DNA from: Aureimonas populi
GTDB taxonomy: Bacteria; Pseudomonadota; Alphaproteobacteria; Rhizobiales; Rhizobiaceae
DNA: 64,000 bases
Reading direction: 5' to 3'
Assembly: GCF_017815515.1 (NCBI RefSeq)
Contig: NZ_CP072611.1
Location: 62,001-126,000 of the forward strand
The notes beneath the pieces were generated by a model. It searched no databases, had not been told where the DNA came from, and was given only the letters and a program-made list of their open reading frames with translations. This document shows positions 1-8,204 of the stretch, one piece after another. Both the position numbers and the translations under genes were made by a program. Numbering within the stretch: the first letter of the stretch is position 1; each line of letters begins with the position of its first letter.

Positions 1-141
1 CGCTGGTTAAAATTTTGCTTTTGTGGGAGAATTGCCACATTTAGCGGCAAGGAGCGCCATGCTGCCCAAGGCAGTTGAAGCGCCAGACATGAAAAGCTCC
101 ACGGCGGCGCTGTCGCCGGGGCTGACAAGGAGACGAGACCC

Positions 142-849
142 ATGCCGACGATCGCGCTGGTCGACGACGACCGCAACATCCTGACATCCGTGTCGATCGC
201 GCTGGAGAACGAGGGCTATCGGGTCGAGACCTACACGGACGGGGCGTCCGCCCTCGAAGGCTTGTCCGCCCGCCCCCCGCATCTGGCGATCTTCGATATC
301 AAGATGCCGCGCATGGACGGGATGGAGCTTCTGCGGCGCCTTCGCCAGAAGTCCGACCTGCCGGTGATCTTCCTCACCTCCAAGGACGAGGAAATCGACG
401 AATTGTTCGGCCTGAAGATGGGCGCGGACGACTATATCCGCAAACCCTTCTCCCAGCGCCTCCTGGTGGAGCGCGTGCGCGCCATCCTGCGGCGCGGCGC
501 GGCGCGCGAGAGCGGCCCGGCGGGCAAGACCGGCCCGAACCCCGAATCGTCGCTGGAGCGCGGGCAACTGGTGATGGACCAGGAGCGGCACACCTGCACC
601 TGGATGGGCCTGCCGGTGACGCTGACCGTCACCGAATTCCTGATCCTCCATTCGCTCGCCCAGCGGCCGGGCGTGGTCAAGAGCCGCGACGCGCTGATGG
701 ACGCGGCCTATGACGAGCAGGTCTATGTAGACGACCGCACCATCGACAGCCACATCAAGCGCCTGCGCAAGAAGTTCAAGGCCATCGACGACGACTTCGA
801 CATGATCGAAACGCTCTACGGCGTGGGATACCGTTTCCGCGAGGTCTGA
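142..849 (+). CDS. chvI: ChvI-type response regulator
   Basis: OmpR/PhoB-class transcription factor of the ChvG-ChvI (ExoS-ChvI) system, which in rhizobia controls acid, envelope and host-associated programmes. The receiver domain (about residues 1-120) has the acidic triad VDDD at 7-10, the phospho-acceptor Asp52 in [10 protein letters not shown], and Lys in RKPFSQ. The C-terminal winged helix ends in TLYGVGYRF. At 235 aa it has the expected length. The ATG follows AAGGAG with a 9-nt gap. chvG follows 37 nt downstream, so the pair is probably one transcript. The 141 bases upstream begin with an AT-rich stretch (about 8-50) that could hold the promoter; no site was identified with confidence. 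Confidence 0.95.
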   Translation: MPTIALVDDDRNILTSVSIALENEGYRVETYTDGASALEGLSARPPHLAIFDIKMPRMDGMELLRRLRQKSDLPVIFLTSKDEEIDELFGLKMGADDYIRKPFSQRLLVERVRAILRRGAARESGPAGKTGPNPESSLERGQLVMDQERHTCTWMGLPVTLTVTEFLILHSLAQRPGVVKSRDALMDAAYDEQVYVDDRTIDSHIKRLRKKFKAIDDDFDMIETLYGVGYRFREV

Positions 850-886
850 CCTTCCGCGAGGACACCAACTTCTCGAAAGACGCCCT

Positions 887-2698
887 TTGGTCTCCAGCTA
901 CGACAGCGAAGCGGCACGGCCCGGACGCAGCACGCTGCGCGACACGCGCGTGCGCCGGCGGCTGCGCCGCCTGCCCTTCGTGCGCCGGCTTGCCTACCGC
1001 ATCCGCTGGCTGCTCGGCCATTCGGTTTTCTCCTCGCTCACGCGGCGCATCGTCTTCCTCAACCTCGTCGCGCTCATCGTGCTCGTCTCGGGCATCCTCT
1101 ACCTCAATCAGTTCCGCGCCGGCCTCATCGACGCGCGGGTGGAGAGCCTGCTGACCCAGGGCGAGATCATCGCCGGGGCCATCGCGTCCTCGGCGACGGT
1201 GGAGACCAATTCCATCACGCTCGATCCCGAGCGCCTACTGGAGCTTCAGGCCGGCTCGACGCTGCAACCGGGCTCGGAATTTTCCGAAAGCCTGGACTTC
1301 CCCATCAATCCCGAGCAGGTGGCCCCGCTGCTGCGGCGGTTGATCTCGCCCACCCGCACGCGCGCGCGCATCTACGACCGGGATGCCAACCTCATCCTCG
1401 ATTCGCGCCACCTCTATTCGCGCGGGCAGATCCTGCGCTATTCGCTGCCGCCGGTGGAGGACGAGGATTCGAGCTTCCTCGACAAGCTCGGCGACCGCGT
1501 GGCGCGCCTCTTCCGCGCCGGCGCGCTGCCGGTCTATCGCGAAACGCCCGGCGGCTCGGGCACGACCTATCCGGAGGTGATGAGCGCGCTGACGGGCGGC
1601 CCCTCCACCGTGGTGCGCGCCACCGAGAACGGCGAGCTGATCGTCTCCGTCGCCGTGCCGATCCAGCGCTTCCGCGCCGTTCTCGGCGTCCTCATGCTGT
1701 CCACGCAAGGGGGCGATATCGACAAGATCGTGCAGGCCGAGCGGATGGCCATCGTGCGCGTCTTCGCCGTGGCCGCCCTCGTCGTCATCGTTTTGTCCAC
1801 GCTTCTCGCCTCCACCATCGCCACACCGCTGCGGCGCTTGTCCGCGGCGGCGATCCGCGTGCGCCGCTCGGTCAACGCCCGAGAGGAGATTCCCGATTTC
1901 GGCGACCGAACGGACGAGGTGGGCAACCTCGCCTCCGCGATTCGCGGCATGACCAACGCGCTTTATGCGCGCATGGACGCCATCGAGAGCTTCGCCGCCG
2001 ACGTCTCGCACGAGCTGAAGAACCCGCTCACCTCGCTGCGCAGCGCCGTGGAGACGCTTCCGCTGGCGCGCAACGAGGAATCGCGCGAGCGCCTGCTGGC
2101 CATCATCCAGCACGATGTGCGGCGGCTCGACCGGCTGATCACCGACATTTCGGACGCCTCGCGCCTCGACGCGGAGCTGGCCCGCGAGGTGTCCCAGCGC
2201 GTCGACATGGCGCGGCTCATCCCCTCCGTGATCGACGGCGCCCGCGCCCATGAGCGCGAGGGCCGCAAGGTTTCGATCGAGTTCACGCTCGACCCGCCCG
2301 CGCAGGGCCTGCCGGCGAGCTACGTCGTGTCCGGCCACGACCTGCGCATCAGCCAGGTCGTCACCAACCTCCTCGAGAACGCACGCTCCTTCGTCTCGGC
2401 CGAGGACGGGCGTATCCGCGTGCGGTTGAAGCGCCTGCCCAAGCGCGTGGTGCTGACCGTGGAGGACAACGGGCCAGGCATCCAGGCCGAGAAGATCGAG
2501 CGCATCTTCGAGCGCTTCTACACCGACCGCCCGGCCGGCGAGGCCTTCGGGCAGAATTCGGGCCTCGGCCTGTCCATCTCCCGCCAGATCGTCGAGGCGC
2601 ACGGCGGCTCGCTGACGGCCGAGAACGTGCGCGACCCGAACGCGCCGAACGGTATCGCCGGCGCGCGCTTCACCGTCGTCCTGCCGGCCGAGGAATGA
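887..2698 (+). CDS. chvG: ChvG-type sensor histidine kinase
   Basis: Membrane sensor kinase partner of ChvI. The Arg-rich N-terminus leads into a first membrane segment (RIVFLNLVALIVLVSGILYL), then a periplasmic domain, a second membrane segment around residues 285-305 and a HAMP domain. The DHp domain has its phospho-acceptor His375 in DVSHELKNPL, and the HATPase domain shows the N box (NLLENARSF), G1 (EDNGPGIQ) and G2 (SGLGLSISRQI). The start is TTG; no ATG or GTG fits, and the N-terminus aligns with ChvG proteins as remembered. The stop overlaps the hprK start (ATGA), so the two genes are translationally coupled. In rhizobia the periplasmic inhibitor ExoR acts on this protein; exoR is not in the window. 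Confidence 0.93.
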   Translation: MVSSYDSEAARPGRSTLRDTRVRRRLRRLPFVRRLAYRIRWLLGHSVFSSLTRRIVFLNLVALIVLVSGILYLNQFRAGLIDARVESLLTQGEIIAGAIASSATVETNSITLDPERLLELQAGSTLQPGSEFSESLDFPINPEQVAPLLRRLISPTRTRARIYDRDANLILDSRHLYSRGQILRYSLPPVEDEDSSFLDKLGDRVARLFRAGALPVYRETPGGSGTTYPEVMSALTGGPSTVVRATENGELIVSVAVPIQRFRAVLGVLMLSTQGGDIDKIVQAERMAIVRVFAVAALVVIVLSTLLASTIATPLRRLSAAAIRVRRSVNAREEIPDFGDRTDEVGNLASAIRGMTNALYARMDAIESFAADVSHELKNPLTSLRSAVETLPLARNEESRERLLAIIQHDVRRLDRLITDISDASRLDAELAREVSQRVDMARLIPSVIDGARAHEREGRKVSIEFTLDPPAQGLPASYVVSGHDLRISQVVTNLLENARSFVSAEDGRIRVRLKRLPKRVVLTVEDNGPGIQAEKIERIFERFYTDRPAGEAFGQNSGLGLSISRQIVEAHGGSLTAENVRDPNAPNGIAGARFTVVLPAEE

Positions 2699-3153
2699 CG
2701 CCGGGCGAGATCAACCTCCACGCCACCATGGTCCGCATCGGATCCTCGGGGGTGCTGATCGCCGGCCCGGCGCGCTCGGGCAAGTCCGCTTTGGCGATCG
2801 CCCTGTTGCGGGGCGCACGGCGCGAAGGGCTTGCCGGTGCGCTGGTCGGCGACGACCAGCTCCTCCTGCGCCCCTGCAAGGGACGCCTCCACGCCCGCGC
2901 GCCCGAGGCGATCGCGGGGCTGATCGAGATTTCGGGCGCGGGCCTGCTGCGCCTCCCCGTCGCCGGCCCCGGCCCGGTGGACCTTCTCGTCCGGCTGGAG
3001 ACCGAGGCGCCGCGCCTGCCGGAGGAGCCGGGGGAAGAGATCTGCGGCATCTCGCTTCCGCGCGTCTTCCTGCCGCCGCGCGAGGCGGCCTTCGGCGCGG
3101 ATGTCGTCCTGACCCTTCTCGAAGCGGGCCCCGGCGCGCTCTCGAAACTGTGA
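2695..3153 (+). CDS. hprK: Short HPr kinase/phosphorylase
   Basis: Bifunctional serine kinase/phosphorylase acting on HPr, in the short alphaproteobacterial form. At 152 aa it matches only the C-terminal catalytic domain of the roughly 310-aa Firmicutes enzyme. A Walker A motif is visible in AGPARSGKSALAIALL near the N-terminus, with an Asp pair in LVGDDQLLL and the HprK signature-like segment EISGAGLLRL. The ATG overlaps the chvG stop. Its likely substrate, HPr, is encoded two genes downstream. The position in the ChvGI operon suggests that PTS phosphorylation state is wired to envelope/acid signalling; that link is inferred from context. Confidence 0.9.
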   Translation: MTPGEINLHATMVRIGSSGVLIAGPARSGKSALAIALLRGARREGLAGALVGDDQLLLRPCKGRLHARAPEAIAGLIEISGAGLLRLPVAGPGPVDLLVRLETEAPRLPEEPGEEICGISLPRVFLPPREAAFGADVVLTLLEAGPGALSKL

Positions 3154-3300
3154 TCGAGAAGCGACAGACATCCATCTTCCTGCGCGCTGCACTGCGATAT
3201 CTGGCCAAGCGCCGCCTGATCTGGAATAGTTCCGAAACGGTCTGCCGCTAGAGCTTCCCGGATGAGGACGGCCGGGCAGCCCGCCTCGAACGGGGAGTGA

Positions 3301-3708
3301 ATGCCGATGATCGGACTGGTGCTCGTGACGCACGGCCTGCTGGCGCGCGAGTTCAAGGCCGCTGTGGAGCATGTCGTCGGCCCTCAGGACGCCTTCGAGA
3401 CGGTCTCGATCGGGCCCGAGGACGACATGGAGCGACGGCGCGAGGATATCGTGGAGGCGGTGGCGCGCGCCCAGCGTGGAGCCGGGGTGATCATCCTCAC
3501 CGACATGTTCGGCGGCACGCCGTCCAATCTCGCGATCTCGGTGATGGAGCAGGGCTCGGTGGACGTGCTGGCGGGTGTCAATCTTCCCATGCTCATCAAG
3601 CTGGCGCGGGCGCGCGAGATCCGGCCGATGGACGAGGCGCTCGCCGAGGCGCAGGAAGCGGGCCGCAAATACATCACCGTCGCCAGCCGGGTCCTGGCCG
3701 GCAAATGA
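3301..3708 (+). CDS. manX: PTS EIIA component, mannose type
   Basis: Cytoplasmic EIIA-Man domain protein, 135 aa. The phosphorylatable His11 lies in GLVLVTHGLLAREF, and LTDMFGGTPSNLA is the conserved loop of the family. No EIIB or EIIC permease gene is nearby, so it probably belongs to the regulatory PTS with HPr rather than to sugar uptake. A GGGGAG sequence lies 3 nt before the ATG; an alternative ATG at codon 3 would give better spacing. The stop overlaps the HPr start (ATGA). The 147 bases before it show no obvious signal. Confidence 0.9.
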   Translation: MPMIGLVLVTHGLLAREFKAAVEHVVGPQDAFETVSIGPEDDMERRREDIVEAVARAQRGAGVIILTDMFGGTPSNLAISVMEQGSVDVLAGVNLPMLIKLARAREIRPMDEALAEAQEAGRKYITVASRVLAGK

Positions 3709-3998
3709 GCGAGGCGGCGAAAGAAGGCGAGCTTCACCGCATCCTGACCATCGTCAACAAGCGCGGCCTGCACGCGCGGGCCTCGGCCCGCTTCGTGCAG
3801 GTGGCCGAGGGTTTCGACGCGGAGCTGACCATCACTCGCGACGGCCTGTCCGTCGGGGGGCAGTCCATCATGGGGCTGATGATGCTGGCCGCGAGCCAGG
3901 GCACGGCCATCGAAGTGAGCGCCTGCGGGCGCGAGGCGAGCGAGGCGCTGGCGGCCATCGCCGCACTGGTGGAAGAGCGCTTCGGCGAGGACAGCTAA
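3705..3998 (+). CDS. ptsH: HPr phosphocarrier protein
   Basis: 97-aa HPr. The catalytic His23 lies in NKRGLHARAS, and the regulatory serine equivalent to Ser46 is Ser54 in GGQSIMGLM, which is the residue HPr kinase modifies. EI (PtsP) and EIIA-Ntr (PtsN) are expected elsewhere in the genome. ATGA coupling to the EIIA gene supports stoichiometric production. The set hprK-EIIA-HPr without a permease is the standard regulatory PTS of this order. Confidence 0.93.
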   Translation: MSEAAKEGELHRILTIVNKRGLHARASARFVQVAEGFDAELTITRDGLSVGGQSIMGLMMLAASQGTAIEVSACGREASEALAAIAALVEERFGEDS

Positions 3999-4001
3999 GA
4001 A

Positions 4002-4023
4002 CACATAAGGACATCGTTATATG
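4002..4023. promoter_or_regulatory. Palindromic operator candidate upstream of ahcY
   Basis: An AT-rich imperfect palindrome centred between 4012 and 4013, with core ATAAGGACATCGTTAT (4005-4020) and extra pairing bases CA and TG at its ends. It stands out in very GC-rich surroundings. From memory it resembles the sites predicted for ArsR-family SAM/SAH-cycle repressors (ATAAAGATATCTTTAT type) in alphaproteobacteria. It lies 94 nt before the ahcY start and just after ptsH. The regulator itself is not in the window. Confidence 0.45.
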
Positions 4024-4116
4024 CCTTGTGGCCTGGCGAGCGCGTTGTTACAGATGCGCGCGACACCGGGCCGCCGCCTGCGCGCGCCCTCCTCTCGCCA
4101 AGAAGCGGAGCCTCGC

Positions 4117-5511
4117 ATGAGCGCCGACTACATCGTCAAGGACATCTCTCTGGCCGACTGGGGCCGCAAGGAGATCACCATCGCCGAGACCGAAATGCCC
4201 GGTCTGATGGCCTGCCGCGAGGAGTTCGGGGCCGACCAGCCCCTGAAGGGAGCGCGCATCTCCGGCTCGCTCCACATGACGATCCAGACCGCCGTGCTGA
4301 TCGAGACGCTGACGGCTCTGGGCGCGGAGGTCCGCTGGGCCTCCTGCAACATCTTCTCCACGCAGGACCAGGCCGCCGCCGCCATCGCGGCGAGCGGGGT
4401 TCCCGTCTTCGCCGTCAAGGGCGAGACGCTGGAGGAGTACTGGACCTACACCGACAAGATCTTCCAGTGGACGGACGGCCAGCCCACCAACATGATCCTG
4501 GATGATGGCGGCGACGCCACGATGTACATCCTCATCGGCGCGCGCGCCGAGGCGGGCGAGGACGTGCTCTCCAGCCCCGGCAACGAGGAGGAGGAAATCC
4601 TCTTCGCCCAGATCGCCCGGCGCATGGCCGAGACGCCGGGCTTCTTCACGCGCCAGCGCGATGCCATCAAGGGCGTGACGGAGGAGACGACGACGGGCGT
4701 CAACCGCCTCTACCAGCTCCAGAAGAAGGGGCTTCTCCCCTTCCCCGCGATCAACGTCAACGACAGCGTCACCAAGTCGAAATTCGACAACAAATATGGC
4801 TGCAAGGAATCGCTGGTGGATGGCATCCGCCGCGGCACGGACGTGATGATGGCCGGCAAGGTCGCCGTCGTGTGCGGCTATGGCGACGTGGGCAAGGGCT
4901 CGGCCGCCTCGCTCGCCGGGGCCGGGGCGCGCGTCAAGGTGACGGAGGTCGATCCGATCTGCGCGTTGCAGGCGGCGATGGACGGGTTCGAGGTCGTGAC
5001 GCTGGAGGAAGCGGCCCCCACCGCCGACATCGTCGTGACCACCACCGGCAACAAGGACGTGGTGACGCTGGACGTCATGCGCTCCATGAAGGACATGGCG
5101 ATCCTGGGCAATATCGGCCATTTCGACAACGAGATTCAGGTGGCCTCCCTGCGCAACCTCACCTGGACCAACGTCAAGCCGCAGGTGGACATGATCACCT
5201 TCCCGGACGGGAAGCGCATGATCCTGCTCTCGGAGGGCCGTCTCCTCAATCTCGGCAATGCCACGGGCCACCCCTCCTTCGTGATGTCGGCCTCCTTCAC
5301 CAACCAGACGCTGGCGCAGATCGAGCTCTTCACCAAGGGCGAGAAATACGGCCGGGAAGTCTACGTCCTGCCCAAGCATCTCGACGAGAAGGTCGCCCGC
5401 CTGCATCTGGACAAGCTGGGCGCGAAGCTGACCGTGCTGTCGGAGGAGCAGGCCGCCTATATCGGCGTTTCGCCGCAGGGCCCGTTCAAGAGCGAGCACT
5501 ACCGATACTAA
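4117..5511 (+). CDS. ahcY: S-adenosylhomocysteine hydrolase
   Basis: Hydrolyses S-adenosylhomocysteine to adenosine and homocysteine, removing the product inhibitor of methyltransferases. 464 aa with the NAD-binding motif [13 protein letters not shown], the catalytic segment [13 protein letters not shown] and the family C-terminus KSEHYRY. I chose the ATG at 4117 ([19 protein letters not shown]) because it matches the family N-terminus and has a purine-rich AGAAGCGGAG just upstream; the reading frame is open back to 4021 but that extension is not homologous. Neighbouring palindrome and terminator suggest its own transcription unit. Confidence 0.97.
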   Translation: MSADYIVKDISLADWGRKEITIAETEMPGLMACREEFGADQPLKGARISGSLHMTIQTAVLIETLTALGAEVRWASCNIFSTQDQAAAAIAASGVPVFAVKGETLEEYWTYTDKIFQWTDGQPTNMILDDGGDATMYILIGARAEAGEDVLSSPGNEEEEILFAQIARRMAETPGFFTRQRDAIKGVTEETTTGVNRLYQLQKKGLLPFPAINVNDSVTKSKFDNKYGCKESLVDGIRRGTDVMMAGKVAVVCGYGDVGKGSAASLAGAGARVKVTEVDPICALQAAMDGFEVVTLEEAAPTADIVVTTTGNKDVVTLDVMRSMKDMAILGNIGHFDNEIQVASLRNLTWTNVKPQVDMITFPDGKRMILLSEGRLLNLGNATGHPSFVMSASFTNQTLAQIELFTKGEKYGREVYVLPKHLDEKVARLHLDKLGAKLTVLSEEQAAYIGVSPQGPFKSEHYRY

Positions 5512-5542
5512 AGCCGAACGCCTTCCCCGAAGCTCCATCCGG

Positions 5543-5576
5543 CGGCCGCCGGCGCGACATGCGCCGGCGGCCGTTT
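5543..5576 (+). terminator. Terminator after ahcY
   Basis: Perfect 13-bp stem (5543-5555 with 5561-5573), loop GACAT, followed by TTT. It separates ahcY from the divL transcription unit. The short U run makes it moderate in strength. Confidence 0.75.
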
Positions 5577-5581
5577 GGCCG

Positions 5582-5589
5582 TTAACCAT
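5582..5589 (+). promoter_or_regulatory. CtrA-type 8-mer upstream of divL
   Basis: The sequence TTAACCAT matches the 8-mer CtrA recognition element described for Caulobacter and rhizobia. It lies in the 224-bp gap between ahcY and divL, 147 nt before the divL start. A single 8-mer can occur by chance, but in this GC-rich sequence it is uncommon, and the downstream gene belongs to the CtrA control pathway. Confidence 0.35.
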
Positions 5590-5735
5590 TTTTCCACCCG
5601 GTGTGGCTTCCTGCGCTTTGCGTGTGAGCCGCCGCCCGTCTAGTTTGAACCCGAATCGCGCCCGGAAGCGGGGCTGGGCGCGCAGGGGCGGGGCTTGCCG
5701 CGCCCTCCTTGGAATGCGGCGACGGGGACGGGGGA

Positions 5736-8204
5736 ATGGTGAAGCACCGGCATGGATGGACGCGTGGCCTTTTCGCCGCCGTTTCGCTGGCTTTGATGGC
5801 CGGGCCGGCGCAGGCGCAGTTCCTGGACCGCGCCATGGCGCCCGAAACCGTCTTCGGCCTCGCGCTCCTGGCGCTCCTCCTCGGCGCGGCCATGATCGCA
5901 TCGTTCTGGCTGGTGCGCGCCCGCGCGGCCACGGAGGCCGAGAACGAGCGGCTGCGCACGGAACTCACCGATGCGCGCAACGAGGCCGAGACCCGCGCGG
6001 CCATGATCGCCGCCGAGGGCCAGCGCATCGTGGCATGGCGCGGGCGCGAGGCGCCGGAGCTGGTCGGCCAGTTGCCGGACGGCTGCCCCGCCCCCCGCCC
6101 GCCGGAGGGTTTCCTGCAATTTGCCCAGTGGATGCCGGCCCAGGACGCGCGGACGCTCGACGAGGGCATCGCGCGGCTGCGCGAGCGCGCGGAGCCCTTC
6201 CGCATGGAAATCGAGATGGCCGACGGCGCGCCGCTGGAGATCGTCGGCAAGACGCTCGGCGCCCTTGCCCTCGTTCGCTTCTCGCCGCTCGGCGGGCTTC
6301 GCGAGGAGCTGGCGCTCGTCAAGATCGAGCATGAGCGGGCCATGCAGACCATCGAGACGCTGCAGAACCTGTTCGACGCCGCGCCCCTGCCCCTGTGGCT
6401 TCGCGGGCGCGACGGCGCGCTCGTCTGGATCAATTCCGCCTTCGCGCGGGCCGTGGACGCCGACGGGCCGGACGAGGCGATCGAGCGCGAGCTGGAGTTT
6501 CTCAACGCGCAGGACCGCGCCGAGATCTCCGCCTGCGTCGCCGCCTCCGGCGTCTATGACGGGCGCCTGACGGCCGTCGTGGAGGCCGACCGGCGCAATT
6601 TCCACGTCGTGGATGCCGCCGGCCCCCTCGGCTCGGCCGGCCTTGCGGTGGACGTTTCGGCTGCCGAAGCCGTGCGCCTCGAGCTGCGCGAGACCATGCG
6701 CAGCCATTCCGAGACGCTCGACCACCTGACCACGGCCGTGGCGCGCTTCGATGAGAAGACGCAGCTCATCTACCACAACGCGGCCTTCGAACGGCTCTTC
6801 GACCTCGCCCCCGCCTATCTGGAGGGGCAGCCGGACCAGATTTCCATCCTCGACCGCCTGCGCTCGCGCGGCATCCTGCCCGAGGACCGCCCCTTGCGCG
6901 ACCTCAAGGCCGAGATCATGGCCGCCTACCGCGCGCCGCAGCCCACGGACACGATCTGGCATCTGGCGGACGGGCGCACGCTGCGCGTCTTCGCCAGCCC
7001 CGAGCCGCAGGGCGGCGCGACCTGGGTGTTCGAGGACCTGACCGAGAAGTTCGAGCTGGAAAGCCGGCTCAACGCCCTGGTGCGCCTCCAGGGCGAGACG
7101 CTGGACTGCCTGAACGAGGCCGTCGCCGTCTTCGGGCAGGACGGGCGCCTGCGCCTGTCCAACCCGATCTTCGCCGAGATGTGGGGGCTCTCCAAGGAGT
7201 TCGTGGAGGCCAAGCCGCATATCCGCACCTTCGGCCAGACCGTCTCGGTCTCGATCCTGGCGCGCGAGGACGATTCCAACGCCAGCTGGCAGGGCTTCGC
7301 CCGTGCCGTCACCGCCTTCGACGAGGGCGCGCGCGAATCGCAATGGGGCGAGTTCGAGCTTTCGGACGGCCGGGTGCAGAGCTACGGCATCGTGCCCCTG
7401 CCGAACGGCCAGACCATGCTGACCTTCACCGACATCTCCGACGCGCGCGCCGCCGAGCGGATGCTGCGCGAGCGCAACGAGGCGCTGGTGGAAGCGGACC
7501 GGATGAAGTCGGACTTCGTCCAGCACGTCAACTACGAGCTGCGCTCCCCGCTCACCAACATCATCGGCTTCTCCGCCCTTCTGCGCGCGCAGGAGACCGG
7601 CCCGCTCAACGAGCGCCAGAGCGAGTATCTCGACTACATCTCCACCTCCACCTCCACGCTGCTGACCATCGTCAACGACATTCTGGACCTGGCCACCGTG
7701 GATGCGGGGATCATGGATCTCGACATCACAGAGGTGGATATCGCCAAGACCGTGGGCTACGCGGCGGACGCGGTGCGCGAGCGCCTGCGCGAGAACGAGA
7801 TCGAGCTTGAAGTGGACGTCTCGAACGCCGGCAAGAGCTTCTCGGCCGACGAGCACCGCATCACCCAGATCCTGTTCAACCTTCTTTCCAACGCGGCCAA
7901 TTTCGCCCCGGCCGGCTCCACCGTCTCGCTGCGCGCCGCGAGGCTGGGCGAGGACGTGGTCTTCAAGGTGTCCGACGAGGGACCGGGCATCGCCAAGGAC
8001 GATATCTCCAAGGTGTTCGAGCGCTTCGAGGCGAACCCCTCCGGCGGGCGGCAGTCGGGCGCGGGCCTCGGCCTGTCCATCGTCAAGAGCTTCGTCGAGC
8101 TGCATGGCGGCAAGGTCTCCATCGCCGCCGGGCCCAAGGGCGGCACCGTCGTCACCTGCCGCTTCCCCGTGCGCCGCTCCCTTGCCGACAGGGCGGCCGA
8201 ATGA
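5736..8204 (+). CDS. divL: DivL-type PAS pseudokinase
   Basis: Cell-cycle signalling protein that in Caulobacter and rhizobia couples DivK to the CckA-ChpT-CtrA relay. 822 aa: a signal-like hydrophobic start ending near AQA, a membrane segment (GLALLALLLGAAMIASFWLV), several PAS-like modules (about 220-590), then DHp and HATPase domains. The H box reads HVNYELRSPL, so Tyr600 occupies the phospho-acceptor histidine position, which is the hallmark of DivL. The ATPase boxes remain (NLLSNAANF, SDEGPGIAKD, GAGLGLSIVKSF). The ATG at 5736 is preceded by a G/A-rich ribosome site. Overlaps the next gene by ATGA. Confidence 0.87.
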   Translation: MVKHRHGWTRGLFAAVSLALMAGPAQAQFLDRAMAPETVFGLALLALLLGAAMIASFWLVRARAATEAENERLRTELTDARNEAETRAAMIAAEGQRIVAWRGREAPELVGQLPDGCPAPRPPEGFLQFAQWMPAQDARTLDEGIARLRERAEPFRMEIEMADGAPLEIVGKTLGALALVRFSPLGGLREELALVKIEHERAMQTIETLQNLFDAAPLPLWLRGRDGALVWINSAFARAVDADGPDEAIERELEFLNAQDRAEISACVAASGVYDGRLTAVVEADRRNFHVVDAAGPLGSAGLAVDVSAAEAVRLELRETMRSHSETLDHLTTAVARFDEKTQLIYHNAAFERLFDLAPAYLEGQPDQISILDRLRSRGILPEDRPLRDLKAEIMAAYRAPQPTDTIWHLADGRTLRVFASPEPQGGATWVFEDLTEKFELESRLNALVRLQGETLDCLNEAVAVFGQDGRLRLSNPIFAEMWGLSKEFVEAKPHIRTFGQTVSVSILAREDDSNASWQGFARAVTAFDEGARESQWGEFELSDGRVQSYGIVPLPNGQTMLTFTDISDARAAERMLRERNEALVEADRMKSDFVQHVNYELRSPLTNIIGFSALLRAQETGPLNERQSEYLDYISTSTSTLLTIVNDILDLATVDAGIMDLDITEVDIAKTVGYAADAVRERLRENEIELEVDVSNAGKSFSADEHRITQILFNLLSNAANFAPAGSTVSLRAARLGEDVVFKVSDEGPGIAKDDISKVFERFEANPSGGRQSGAGLGLSIVKSFVELHGGKVSIAAGPKGGTVVTCRFPVRRSLADRAAE

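Noticed and set aside
59..184. 41-codon frame before chvI with AAGGAG four bases upstream
   Set aside because: It overlaps the start of chvI in another frame, has no recognisable features, and the same GC bias produces many such frames.
3999..4116. SAH or SAM riboswitch upstream of ahcY
   Set aside because: I could not fit the known consensus cores of these riboswitches to the leader; the palindrome explains the unusual composition better.
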